Assembly: GCA_947498065.1 (NCBI GenBank)
Contig: CANMIS010000002.1
Location: forward strand, 62,001 to 126,000
DNA length: 64,000 nt
Source: an uncultured Erythrobacter sp.
Lineage (GTDB): Bacteria > Pseudomonadota > Alphaproteobacteria > Sphingomonadales > Sphingomonadaceae
Direction: 5' to 3'
Below, in pieces: positions 17,463 through 25,668 of the stretch. The notes under the pieces are model-generated. The model was not told the origin of the DNA and made no database searches. It saw only the letters and a program-made list of their open reading frames with translations. How positions within the stretch are numbered: position 1 is the first letter of the stretch; the number at the start of each line of letters is the position of its first letter. A program made the translations under genes and the position numbers.

Positions 17463-18683
17463 TCAACGCAAGGTGGCCTTAGCAATTTTGCGGCTCTGAT
17501 CGCGCCGAAAGATCACCAGCGCCAAAAAAAGCCCAAAAGTGGGTGTCGAAAAATACAGCTGGCCGATAAATATCGCGAAAACAAGAACAGCGAACATTTC
17601 GTATAATCCACTGCCGTTCTTCCAAATCAGGCGATGGACCAAATAAAAGAAGAATGGCAACGCAAAAAGGCCGGCCTGAAACAGAAATAGACCATGACCT
17701 GAAGCTGGCCCAGCACCACTTAAATCAATAACCCATCGGTGCCCATTCAGAATCTCTCGGCGAGCCTCGTACCATGACTGAATAGAAATTCCCTGAGGCC
17801 AGAAATTCTGCTCAAATGAGTAATATATTGGCATTACAGCGCCAGAAATTCGAGCATTGACGCTGTAGTCCAGCATGATGTCGCCAATATCAAAATTACG
17901 AATCCGAAGGAGCAGCGAACTTACACGAGAAGACTCCGAAAAGAATCCAGCGACAATTTGGGCCGCAATCGGCGCCGCTACCACCGGTATAAAAACCCAA
18001 AAACGTTTTATTGGGACCCTCATGCCCCAAATCGCACCTGCTAAAGCGATTGCTAAAAGTGCGCTCGCAGAGCCAGCTAAGACAATAGCGGTCACGAATG
18101 ACAAGCCAATCAACCAAAGCGGCCCACGCAAATAAGTTAGGCAAGCTCCGAGAACCAAGACATGAAAGGCACTGTGCGTAGGCTCTGGCGCAAATCCAAC
18201 AGCCCCCCTTCCAGATGCGGCAATATTCGAACCTAGGTCCAAATTCGTAGTCACAAATTGGGTGAGAAAGCTGGGATCCACGAAGAGTTGAACCAGGCTG
18301 ACACCAAACCAGGCAAGGATCGCACCAGAAATAACTCGCTTCACCAACCGGCTATGAAACTGGATCGCCCAATATGCCGCAGCAGTAGCCAACACAGGGG
18401 TCACGTAACTGAGCAGAAATGCCACTTCGCGTAGATCAAGGCCCTGCGGGATCTCCCATAGGATTAGTGCAATCCCCAGCACCATCAAGTAGGTCAGCAT
18501 CGCCTTGTCCAATCGAGGGAGCAAACGATAACCCTCCGGATGCAAGAGCAATACAAACGCCGCCAAAATTACTGCATATGGTTGAGTATACGCCTCAATC
18601 GGAAACAGCTGCGTGTAAGGAAACGCGAAGAAAACCAGCATTAGAACTGGTAGCAATCCGCCCGGAGAGAATTGTTTAGCCAT
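17463..18683 (-). CDS. Wzy-like O-antigen/capsule polymerase, multi-pass membrane protein
   Basis: About ten predicted membrane segments and very low similarity to anything I can name, the usual picture for Wzy. A polar loop with GFAPEPTHSAFHVL and a periplasmic-type stretch around residues 240 to 310 separate two hydrophobic halves. It starts inside the flippase gene (8-base overlap, ATGGCTAA), and wzx-wzy neighbours are the rule in such loci. 406 residues. It lacks the HNDWLQ-type signature of the other candidate at 3493-4875, so this is more likely the repeat-unit polymerase and the other the ligase-like enzyme, but the reverse cannot be excluded. Confidence 0.7.
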   Translation of the reverse strand: MAKQFSPGGLLPVLMLVFFAFPYTQLFPIEAYTQPYAVILAAFVLLLHPEGYRLLPRLDKAMLTYLMVLGIALILWEIPQGLDLREVAFLLSYVTPVLATAAAYWAIQFHSRLVKRVISGAILAWFGVSLVQLFVDPSFLTQFVTTNLDLGSNIAASGRGAVGFAPEPTHSAFHVLVLGACLTYLRGPLWLIGLSFVTAIVLAGSASALLAIALAGAIWGMRVPIKRFWVFIPVVAAPIAAQIVAGFFSESSRVSSLLLRIRNFDIGDIMLDYSVNARISGAVMPIYYSFEQNFWPQGISIQSWYEARREILNGHRWVIDLSGAGPASGHGLFLFQAGLFALPFFFYLVHRLIWKNGSGLYEMFAVLVFAIFIGQLYFSTPTFGLFLALVIFRRDQSRKIAKATLR

Positions 18684-19956
18684 TGGTTGCCACCGCTCGC
18701 TTGTAACAAGTGGCTAGATACAAAGTATGCGTTGTTGACGCCAAAGCCGCTGATGCAGCGTATCCCGGCAAACCAATTGCGAACATCGAACTCAATTTAA
18801 GTCCGGCATAAAAGACCAGAACTGCAGAAAGCGCGGCGAACACCAAGTCCTTTTCTCTATCCTCAGACACAATTGCAAAAAACAAAAACAAGTGCGCTGA
18901 CATCGCCATTTGCAGGGCGGTGATCAATAGGACCGTGATGGTTATGTTGTAACTCGACCAAAACTCAAACCCATCTGTCCATAAAAAGGAAAGGCTGGTG
19001 CCTATCAGAACCGCGATGCTTGTACCCCATAGCAAAACTAGCGACACTCCGAAGCGATCGATCCAGCCCACCCTCGCGTTTTCTCCACGTAATGCCGCTT
19101 CTTTAAGCAGGTCTGGCGCAAGCTTTTGCGCGAGCGCACTCGCAAGCAATTGCGCTACCTGTACCAGGGCGTTTAGAACTCCAAATGCCCCTGCCATTGC
19201 TGGACCGTCTAGCGCAAGAAGGACAGAGCGCCCGCCGTACGGGATTGAAGCAGCGATAAGACCTGAAGAGTAGATCAGTCTGCCCGCTTTTTGCTCCTGA
19301 TCATCGAATTTCACATCTAGCGTTTCTTGGTCGATGGAACTGGCGAAACTTGAATGCCGATGAAGCGCGAAGGCGGTAACCAGCAGGGCCAAGACAATTC
19401 CCAAACTCTCGATTTGCAACACCAGAAGCCAGTTCTGCGTGAGAACGGCAACCGGCGCTGTAACCCCGAGAGCCATTAATCCCCGCGCTGCTGTAAAGCG
19501 CGGCAAAAATCGCTCGCTATCGATCGCTCGGATAACCGACGCCATCAAGGTTTGAGCCATAAACAGCAGAGCAAGAACCATGACCGCAGCGACTTCTGTC
19601 AGACCAATACCAAATGGTTCGAACTTGAAAGCTACGAGGCCAGCAATAGCCAAGCAAAGAGCCAGCCTTACAGCAAGTGAGCGCATTAGATTCTGGGCGC
19701 GATGTGGAATCTCAAACCCGCGCCCGACCGCTTCAAGCTTGGGATATACCTTGTAGGTTGGTTCAATCTGCCCAAGCGAGAGCAACATGCCCAAAAAAGT
19801 CGCCATTCCGAAAGCCGAAATATAGAAGCCATATCCTTCAACCGGCAAAAAAACGGCCAATGCGATAACCTTCGCAAGTCCAAAGCCAGTGGCCGCCATC
19901 ATCGACATCGCAAAAAACGCTTCGCGGTTAAAGTTCTTCAGCAGTCGCCTAATCAT
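18676..19956 (-). CDS. Wzx-type polysaccharide flippase (MOP superfamily)
   Basis: Twelve or so hydrophobic segments with the N-terminal pattern of polysaccharide exporters (FFAMSMMAATGFGLAKVIAL) and a late GRSVLLALDGPAMAGAFGVLNALVQVAQLLASAL stretch. Such proteins move lipid-linked repeat units across the inner membrane. ATG at 19956 (MIRRLLKNFNRE) overlaps the stop of the upstream small gene by 8 bases (ATGATTAG); the frame to 19986 is an extension within that gene. 426 residues, family length. The region is AT-rich compared with the second half of the window. Confidence 0.78.
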   Translation of the reverse strand: MIRRLLKNFNREAFFAMSMMAATGFGLAKVIALAVFLPVEGYGFYISAFGMATFLGMLLSLGQIEPTYKVYPKLEAVGRGFEIPHRAQNLMRSLAVRLALCLAIAGLVAFKFEPFGIGLTEVAAVMVLALLFMAQTLMASVIRAIDSERFLPRFTAARGLMALGVTAPVAVLTQNWLLVLQIESLGIVLALLVTAFALHRHSSFASSIDQETLDVKFDDQEQKAGRLIYSSGLIAASIPYGGRSVLLALDGPAMAGAFGVLNALVQVAQLLASALAQKLAPDLLKEAALRGENARVGWIDRFGVSLVLLWGTSIAVLIGTSLSFLWTDGFEFWSSYNITITVLLITALQMAMSAHLFLFFAIVSEDREKDLVFAALSAVLVFYAGLKLSSMFAIGLPGYAASAALASTTHTLYLATCYKRAVATNG

Positions 19957-20242
19957 TGCCAGCAGACTGTTCGGCCACACCAGCATTCACCAGAACGCGC
20001 CCTTCGGAAACGCTCCCATTCCCTCCCAACAGAATTCCACCAGGGTGAGGGATGTGCAGCGAGGCGACACGTACGCGCCGGCTTGATCCATCGATATTGT
20101 AGAAGAAGAACAGAAGCTTATCTACCATCAAAGAAAGTAAGACTCCAACAAGTGGTAGTTTCGTGGCCATCCACCGACCAGCCCTTAATCCGGCGGCGAC
20201 GCGGGAGTGATAACCCACCAAGGACTCTAGGGATTTAGCCAT
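19949..20242 (-). CDS. Short hexapeptide acyltransferase-like protein, probably truncated
   Basis: 97 residues. Residues 1 to 50 contain a helical segment (LPLVGVLLSLMVDKLLFFFYNI), and HIPHPGGILLGGNGSVSEGRV resembles the first coil of a serine-acetyltransferase-like beta-helix. The remaining coils and active-site His region expected in another 70 to 100 residues are absent; the frame ends with a TAG that overlaps the flippase start by 8 bases. Both neighbours overlap it cleanly (8 bases each side), so it is translated as part of the operon despite its size. It may be a decayed acetyltransferase or a mini-protein with another role. I checked the other two frames near 19990-20040 by eye and saw no continuation. 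Confidence 0.5.
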   Translation of the reverse strand: MAKSLESLVGYHSRVAAGLRAGRWMATKLPLVGVLLSLMVDKLLFFFYNIDGSSRRVRVASLHIPHPGGILLGGNGSVSEGRVLVNAGVAEQSAGND

Positions 20243-21569
20243 GCTCAGCCTCTTCTATCAGGGCGCTTATAACGCCTGATGGGTTGGTTAGTTCGGTATT
20301 GCCCTTCAGAAAACGACCTTCGACACAGAAGCTATTCACGAAGTTCGCATACCACGCCAAGAGGTCTCTCTCGCTCGCAGCAGGCTTCGGAGGCGTCGTT
20401 GCGAACTCTGACGCAGATTCTAGCGCCGTCACCCCAGGGGCGTCGGCGAAATGTGGTCGGCCAACAACAAAAACGGGCGCTTGCAGCCGAGCCGCTTCAA
20501 GCACTGCAGTGGACCCTATTGAGACCAATTTCGCACCCTTAGCCAATACAGCTTCTAAGGACTCCCCGCCTCGCATGGCCAAAACCTGCGGATCACCAAT
20601 CAGGTCGCTCCACTTCTCTTGCGCGAGTGCGCCGGGCTGAGAAGGGTGCTCCTTCAAGACTAGTTTCGCGCCCCTCGGCAAAGCATTTCTTAAGTCTCGC
20701 GCTAGGTTGACCTGATCACCGCCGTCCCAGAGATAGCCAAGCACTGCCTCAGGCTCGTAATGCAATGGCACGACTACGAGATTAGCCGCGTCGTCAAGAA
20801 GTGCGTCCAATTCGGCATATTCACTCTGCGTAGCCTTCAGCAAACATTGGGCATGGAAAAAATGCGGCCAAGGATCACGATTCATATAGAATTTATCGCG
20901 TCTGATTGTGCGATAAAAGCCTTTCAAAAAAAGCCTGCCAGCATCGCCCCATCGTTTCGAAAACGAACTGTAGTCTAGAACATAAAGCGGCCTGCCCGCG
21001 CCAGCCTTGCGTTGCTCAATATGCCGCTCAACTCGGCTCTCGCCGTCAGTGACCAGCCCGAGTGGGATAGGTTCATCCTGGGCCTCATCGCTTGTGAAGA
21101 AGATATGGCCAGGCAGCCAAGCGGTGTGAAAATGACAAGGCAATCCGCCGCGATCACGCACCCATTGCGTCAGCCGATCATTGAGGTAACCGCTTACTGG
21201 CTCATCCAAGTAGAGCCTCACATCAAACTTTTCAGCAACATCGGCTAGCAGGCGTTCTAAGCCTGTAACCACCGACTCTTGATCAGACCTTGGCAACCGC
21301 GGGATAAATCTGTCGCGTCCAATACGCTCAAAATCAACCGCAACATCTGCATCGGCAGCCTCCTTCGAAGCCGCTTCAATATAATTCTGCAAAACGAATA
21401 CTGGCGCACTGGCGTCGGTGCTCTGTACGATCTCTTTCTCGGCCATCGTGGTGACAAGATAGATTGGCGTGAGCTCGGACGCATAGGCTGCAAGGTGGGG
21501 AAACTCGACCGCCAAAAAGTCCCGCGCAAAGAACAGGATAGCGCTTGGTTTCTTCTTGTCGGTAAGCAT
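20235..21569 (-). CDS. Capsule-synthesis-like (KpsS/KpsC-related) GT-B protein
   Basis: 444 residues. The C-terminal half has VVPLHYEPEAVLGYLWDG, LVLKEHPSQPG and SIGSTAVLEAARLQAPVFVVG, the arrangement seen in Capsule_synth/KpsS-like Kdo transferases and related surface-carbohydrate proteins (HP motif and serine motif of a GT-B fold). The N-terminus (AILFFARDFLAVEFPHLAAYA) fits a Rossmann strand. No membrane helix. It is the first gene of the 21.5-kb minus-strand block and overlaps the next gene by 8 bases. A glycosyltransferase role is likely; the donor is unknown. A classical Kdo-linker function is less likely because no kpsMTED-type genes are present. Confidence 0.6.
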   Translation of the reverse strand: MLTDKKKPSAILFFARDFLAVEFPHLAAYASELTPIYLVTTMAEKEIVQSTDASAPVFVLQNYIEAASKEAADADVAVDFERIGRDRFIPRLPRSDQESVVTGLERLLADVAEKFDVRLYLDEPVSGYLNDRLTQWVRDRGGLPCHFHTAWLPGHIFFTSDEAQDEPIPLGLVTDGESRVERHIEQRKAGAGRPLYVLDYSSFSKRWGDAGRLFLKGFYRTIRRDKFYMNRDPWPHFFHAQCLLKATQSEYAELDALLDDAANLVVVPLHYEPEAVLGYLWDGGDQVNLARDLRNALPRGAKLVLKEHPSQPGALAQEKWSDLIGDPQVLAMRGGESLEAVLAKGAKLVSIGSTAVLEAARLQAPVFVVGRPHFADAPGVTALESASEFATTPPKPAASERDLLAWYANFVNSFCVEGRFLKGNTELTNPSGVISALIEEAEHG

Positions 21570-21948
21570 GTTCAGTTAGCCTTGGCTACCACCAGAGCAT
21601 TGCTGCTCAAGGGGACACCCATGAAGATTAAGATCAGAGTGTGCATCTTCGCAGTTGGGTTCTCGGAGACGCCCCTATTTCAAGGCGCTGCGACTAGGGC
21701 CATTGAGAATTTTCCAGAGACTGTCAATGCAGTTTGGGGCGGAATGACCGCTATCCTGACTGTCAAAGTATGAGGTCAAAACTGGCAAAGTGACAAGCGG
21801 CCCGCGCACTAGACAGATTGCCAAATCCTTCTTGCTTCGCTGCAGCTAGCCAACTATCGGGCCTTCAAACTTGGCTAGGAATGCGCGATGATCGCGTCGT
21901 CCAGCAAATCCTGCACATAAACTGGCTGGCAAGCGAGGCAGCGTAACC
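21570..21948. promoter_or_regulatory. 379-base divergent intergenic region, probable promoters of both halves of the locus
   Basis: Lies between the divergent starts of the minus-strand block and the phosphoglycosyl transferase gene, so promoters for both should be here. I could not pick convincing -35/-10 pairs by eye. A 50-codon plus-strand frame (ATG 21621 to stop 21773, with AAGGGGA just upstream) is present; its product has a hydrophobic start but no family I know, and I do not call it a gene. No inverted repeat with a T-run was found. Confidence 0.4.
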
Positions 21949-22509
21949 ATGGCAAAAGTTATATTTGATAGAGGACTTGCCCTAGTCCTATTTGTTCCAT
22001 GCCTGCTCGTCTGCCTCGTATGTGTGTTGGCGATCGCTTTAGAATCGCGAGGCAACCCTATTTTCCTTCAGGAGCGTGTGGGCAGAAATCAAAAGACCTT
22101 CACCTTGTTCAAGCTGCGAACAATGGTGGTGGGCACTCGCAATGCCGCGTCGCAAGAAATCGGCGAAAGCCCAATTACAAAGGTCGGAGGGATATTGCGC
22201 CGACTAAAATTTGATGAGCTCCCCCAAGTGCTCAATGTTCTGAACGGGACGATGTCGTTCGTGGGCCCTAGACCTTGCCTAAGCTCCCAGACAGAGCTGA
22301 TAGCGGAAAGGGAACGCCAAGGTGTCTTCAATGTCCGGCCAGGCATCACCGGTCTTTCGCAGGTCAATGACATTGATATGTCTACCCCTAGGCGACTAGC
22401 CGAGAGCGATGCGGTTTACGTCTCGAAACAGAGCCTTTCCTTTGATCTGGCACTCTTGTCGCAGACATTTCTCGGTAGCGGCCGCGGGGATGCCGCCCGA
22501 AAGTCATAA
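21949..22509 (+). CDS. Small monotopic phosphoglycosyl transferase (PglC/WcaJ C-terminal type)
   Basis: Starts repeat-unit synthesis by moving a sugar phosphate from a UDP-sugar to undecaprenyl phosphate. The 186 residues hold the re-entrant N-terminal helix (LALVLFVPCLLVCLVCVLAIAL), FLQERVGRNQKTFTLFKLRTM, the catalytic Asp-Glu pair in KFDELPQVLNVL, and GPRP followed by RPGITGLSQV. The large N-terminal membrane domain of WcaJ/WbaP types is absent, as in PglC. With the WbpM/PglF-like dehydratase nearby, a QuiNAc- or diNAcBac-type sugar is a plausible first residue. The stop abuts the stop of the convergent SDR gene. Confidence 0.88.
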   Translation: MAKVIFDRGLALVLFVPCLLVCLVCVLAIALESRGNPIFLQERVGRNQKTFTLFKLRTMVVGTRNAASQEIGESPITKVGGILRRLKFDELPQVLNVLNGTMSFVGPRPCLSSQTELIAERERQGVFNVRPGITGLSQVNDIDMSTPRRLAESDAVYVSKQSLSFDLALLSQTFLGSGRGDAARKS

Positions 22510-23442
22510 CTATCTTTCGCGCAAGAATTCCAAAGTCTCCGGCATCTTCTGCGGAGCAACCCAGCCGATATCTTCTTCCAATGAAGGCGTCATAGAGACC
22601 ACTAGCTCACCGAGCGCTCCTTCGAGAGCCTCCTGCGCACCGGCAATACCTGCGACCGCCCTAAGAAGCGAGATTGGAACCGCTGGTTTGAGTACTCGAC
22701 GCTCCATCGTGTGGGCCATCATGGCAATCAAATCTCGCGTGCTGATTGCCGCGCCATCGCTGGGCTCATAGATCCCAGCACTTATGTCGCTAAAGCGCTC
22801 TTCATTGAGCAGTAGAAAATGAACAATTAGATCAACTAGATTTGATACTGATAGATACGCTCTTGGCGCCAGCGCGCTCCCAAACGGAAGAACAGGGAAT
22901 TTAGCCACCAGCTTTGCAAGCGTGGCAAAGCCGCCGCCGCCGCCCTCGCCATATACTGGCGGCAACCTCAAAATTACGTGCGGCACCCGGCATTCCGCTG
23001 CAATTTCCTTTTCAATGCGCAGCTTATGTGTCCCATATGCAGAAGGCTCGCCGCAAGCCGCCAAGCGTGCGTAAACACTAGAGGTAAAGAGCAGGCGCCC
23101 CACACCCAATCCACCCAAGGCATTGATCCAAGAGGTATCTAGCTTGCTCTTGTCTGCGCCATGGGCTGCGCGGGCGGCCTTATCAGCCAGCATGATCAAG
23201 ACTGTGGCGCCTTCGCATGCTGCACAAAATTCGCTATTTGCCGAATAGTCTGGCACTTGCCGCCAATGAATATTGCCGTTGGATCTCGGGTGCGTGTCTT
23301 GCCTGGTCAGAGCGGTGACTTCGACTGGCATTTCGCTCAATCGGTTTACGAGCGATCGGCCAATGAAACCGCTGGCCCCCGCAATCACAATTCTGTCTAT
23401 TTTTTGCCTCAAACTGTTGATCCTCTGTGAGTTGTCAGACAT
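22510..23442 (-). CDS. NAD-dependent epimerase/reductase (SDR), probably nucleotide-sugar modifying
   Basis: Extended SDR with IVIAGASGFIG for NAD binding, SSVYA and YGTHK for the catalytic Ser, Tyr and Lys, and LRLPPVYGEG. In surface-glycan loci such SDRs next to a PglC-type transferase often reduce a 4-keto-6-deoxy sugar (for example to UDP-QuiNAc or FucNAc), taking the product of the WbpM-like dehydratase at 23705. I prefer the ATG at 23442. The open frame continues to 23634 and would add a hydrophobic segment (RFLFNLWLFFALIAFACS) that could be a membrane anchor, so the start is uncertain. Convergent with the transferase gene without a spacer. Confidence 0.75.
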   Translation of the reverse strand: MSDNSQRINSLRQKIDRIVIAGASGFIGRSLVNRLSEMPVEVTALTRQDTHPRSNGNIHWRQVPDYSANSEFCAACEGATVLIMLADKAARAAHGADKSKLDTSWINALGGLGVGRLLFTSSVYARLAACGEPSAYGTHKLRIEKEIAAECRVPHVILRLPPVYGEGGGGGFATLAKLVAKFPVLPFGSALAPRAYLSVSNLVDLIVHFLLLNEERFSDISAGIYEPSDGAAISTRDLIAMMAHTMERRVLKPAVPISLLRAVAGIAGAQEALEGALGELVVSMTPSLEEDIGWVAPQKMPETLEFLRER

Positions 23443-23704
23443 GCGCGAACAGGCAAACGCTATCAACGCAAAAAAGAGCCACAGGTTGAACAGAAAGCGC
23501 AACTTTTGGACAAGAGTATACGCCTCTGGCTCTTTCCCGCCTTTTATTTGATCGCTAGGAACTGCACGAGGTAGTCGGTAACCAATTTTCGTCGGCTGTG
23601 GAACATCACAGCCTCTCTTCAGGGCACGACGCACTACAAAATGGGGGATGAGATCTGAACTTGGTCTGCTTTTGGACCGAGCACCATGATCGACACGGAG
23701 TACG

Positions 23705-25615
23705 GTGACAATTTACTCGCTAGCTTTCCGCGTTATCGCATGGCTTGCCGCACTTCCGAGGCGGGTCAAGCAGCTAATCATTCTTGGGGTCGATGTTGTC
23801 CTGCTTCTGCAGGCCACATGGATTTCCTATTCTCTCCGGATCGGAGTGCTGACCTATTGGAATGATGCGGTCGCAAAGGTTGTGGCATTTACATTGCCAA
23901 CAGCGATAGTCCTTTTTGTGGTGACCGGGACCTACAGCACAATTTTCCGCTATGCTGGGCTCGGCATGATGCGCCGCCTATTTCGTACATTCGCGCTATA
24001 TGGCTTTGCCGTAACGATTGCCTTTAGCGTGGGCGGCATTTCAGGCGTGCCTAGAACGCTTGGCGTTCTTCAACCAATTGTATTTTTTATTTTTGTCCTC
24101 GGATCACGGATTGTTATCAGGTTCGCGGTGGTCGAATTGTTAGGTCGCCACGCTTTTGCGGGCAAAATCAAGCGTGTCTTGATCTATGGCGCAGGCAATG
24201 CAGGACAGCAAATCGCCAGCTCTTTGCACACAGACCCTCAAATTAACGTCGTGGGTTTCGTGGATGATGACAAGCAAAAGGCCAAGCAATCAATCGATGG
24301 CAAAAGAATTGAGTGGAGCGGCAAAATTGGTGAAGTTATCAAAGCGAATGACGTAACAGACATCTTCCTTGCCATGCCAAGCGCATCTCGCAGACGCCGG
24401 CGCAAAATCGTTGAGGCATTGGGTAACTTCAAAGTAACCGTTCAAACATTGCCTGATTTGCGTGACCTTGCCGAAGGCCGCGTTACGCTAAATGACATCC
24501 GCCCAATGGAAATTGAGGATCTGCTGGGGCGCGCCCCGGTCGAACCAGATCGTGAATTGCTAGGTCGGACAGTTCTGGGGAAGAACGTTCTCGTGAGTGG
24601 CGCAGGCGGCTCAATTGGCAGTCAATTGTGCCGCGAGATCACCAGGGTTGGGGCAAAGAAGATAATTCTGCTCGAGATGTCCGAATTCTCCCTTTACCAG
24701 ATTGAACGTGAATTGAGCGAATGGGCAGCGGAGCATGAGACTGACATTGAGCTGGTCTCTGTTCTTGCGTCAGTCCTAGATAGCCAGCGGCTCGCCGAAC
24801 TTTTCGCTGACCATTCGATAGACACGGTTTATCATGCAGCAGCTTACAAACATGTACCGCTAGTTGAAGCCAATCCGATAGAAGCTATTCGCAACAACAT
24901 CTTGGGCACTCACTCGTTGATTGACCAAGCCGAAAAGTCGAATGTGGCCGACTTCATCCTCATTAGCACCGACAAGGCCGTGCGCCCCACCAATGTTATG
25001 GGCGCAACAAAGCGCGCAGCTGAGCAAGTCCTCCAGGCTTATGCTGCGCGCTCAAACAGCACTCGCTTTTCCATGGTGCGCTTCGGCAATGTACTTGGAT
25101 CAAGCGGTTCCGTAGTCCCGCTCTTTCGACGCCAAATTGAGGCCGGCGGCCCAATTACTCTCACCCACAAAGACATCAATCGCTATTTCATGACCATTCC
25201 GGAAGCCGCAGCGCTGGTGATCCAGGCGGCAGGCATGGCCGAGGGAGGTGAAATGTTCGTTCTTGATATGGGCGAACCTGTCACCATCGAAAACCTTGCC
25301 CGGACTATGGTGCAGCTTAGCGGGCTTACGGTCCGTGATGGAAAAAGCCCTGATGGAGATATCGAAATCGTTGAGGTGGGTTTGCGGCCCGGAGAGAAGC
25401 TCTACGAAGAATTGCTAATCGGCGAGTCGCCACAAAAGACAAAGCATCCCCGCATCATGATGGCGCATGAGGCCTTCATTAAATGGGATGAGCTAGAAGA
25501 GCATCTCGCCGCACTTAGCGTGTGCCGTGACAGTGGCTTAGCAATCTCAACCTTGAAGCAGATTGTCCCTGAATTCGAGCACAGACCGCTTGGGTCTATC
25601 GCGCCCAAGGAGTAA
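23705..25615 (+). CDS. WbpM/PglF/CapD-type membrane-bound UDP-sugar 4,6-dehydratase
   Basis: The N-terminal part (about 1 to 140) has four membrane helices. A first Rossmann unit (VLIYGAGNAGQQIA) follows, then a full SDR dehydratase domain from about residue 295 (VSGAGGSIGSQL). STDKAVRPTNVMGATK shows Met in place of the usual catalytic Tyr, as in WbpM, PglF and FlaA1-like large dehydratases. RPGEKLYEELL closes the domain. It converts UDP-GlcNAc to the 4-keto-6-deoxy intermediate at the membrane. GTG start at 23705. 636 residues, standard. Likely upstream of the SDR at 22510 and the small transferase. Confidence 0.92.
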   Translation: MTIYSLAFRVIAWLAALPRRVKQLIILGVDVVLLLQATWISYSLRIGVLTYWNDAVAKVVAFTLPTAIVLFVVTGTYSTIFRYAGLGMMRRLFRTFALYGFAVTIAFSVGGISGVPRTLGVLQPIVFFIFVLGSRIVIRFAVVELLGRHAFAGKIKRVLIYGAGNAGQQIASSLHTDPQINVVGFVDDDKQKAKQSIDGKRIEWSGKIGEVIKANDVTDIFLAMPSASRRRRRKIVEALGNFKVTVQTLPDLRDLAEGRVTLNDIRPMEIEDLLGRAPVEPDRELLGRTVLGKNVLVSGAGGSIGSQLCREITRVGAKKIILLEMSEFSLYQIERELSEWAAEHETDIELVSVLASVLDSQRLAELFADHSIDTVYHAAAYKHVPLVEANPIEAIRNNILGTHSLIDQAEKSNVADFILISTDKAVRPTNVMGATKRAAEQVLQAYAARSNSTRFSMVRFGNVLGSSGSVVPLFRRQIEAGGPITLTHKDINRYFMTIPEAAALVIQAAGMAEGGEMFVLDMGEPVTIENLARTMVQLSGLTVRDGKSPDGDIEIVEVGLRPGEKLYEELLIGESPQKTKHPRIMMAHEAFIKWDELEEHLAALSVCRDSGLAISTLKQIVPEFEHRPLGSIAPKE

Positions 25616-25668
25616 GCGAATTCAAATCAATCCTTCGCCAAAATTCTGTCGGAAGGCACTGACCACAC

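Noticed and set aside
21621..21773. 50-codon frame with a fair ribosome-binding site in the divergent promoter region
   Set aside because: No family, could be chance; mentioned under the intergenic feature.
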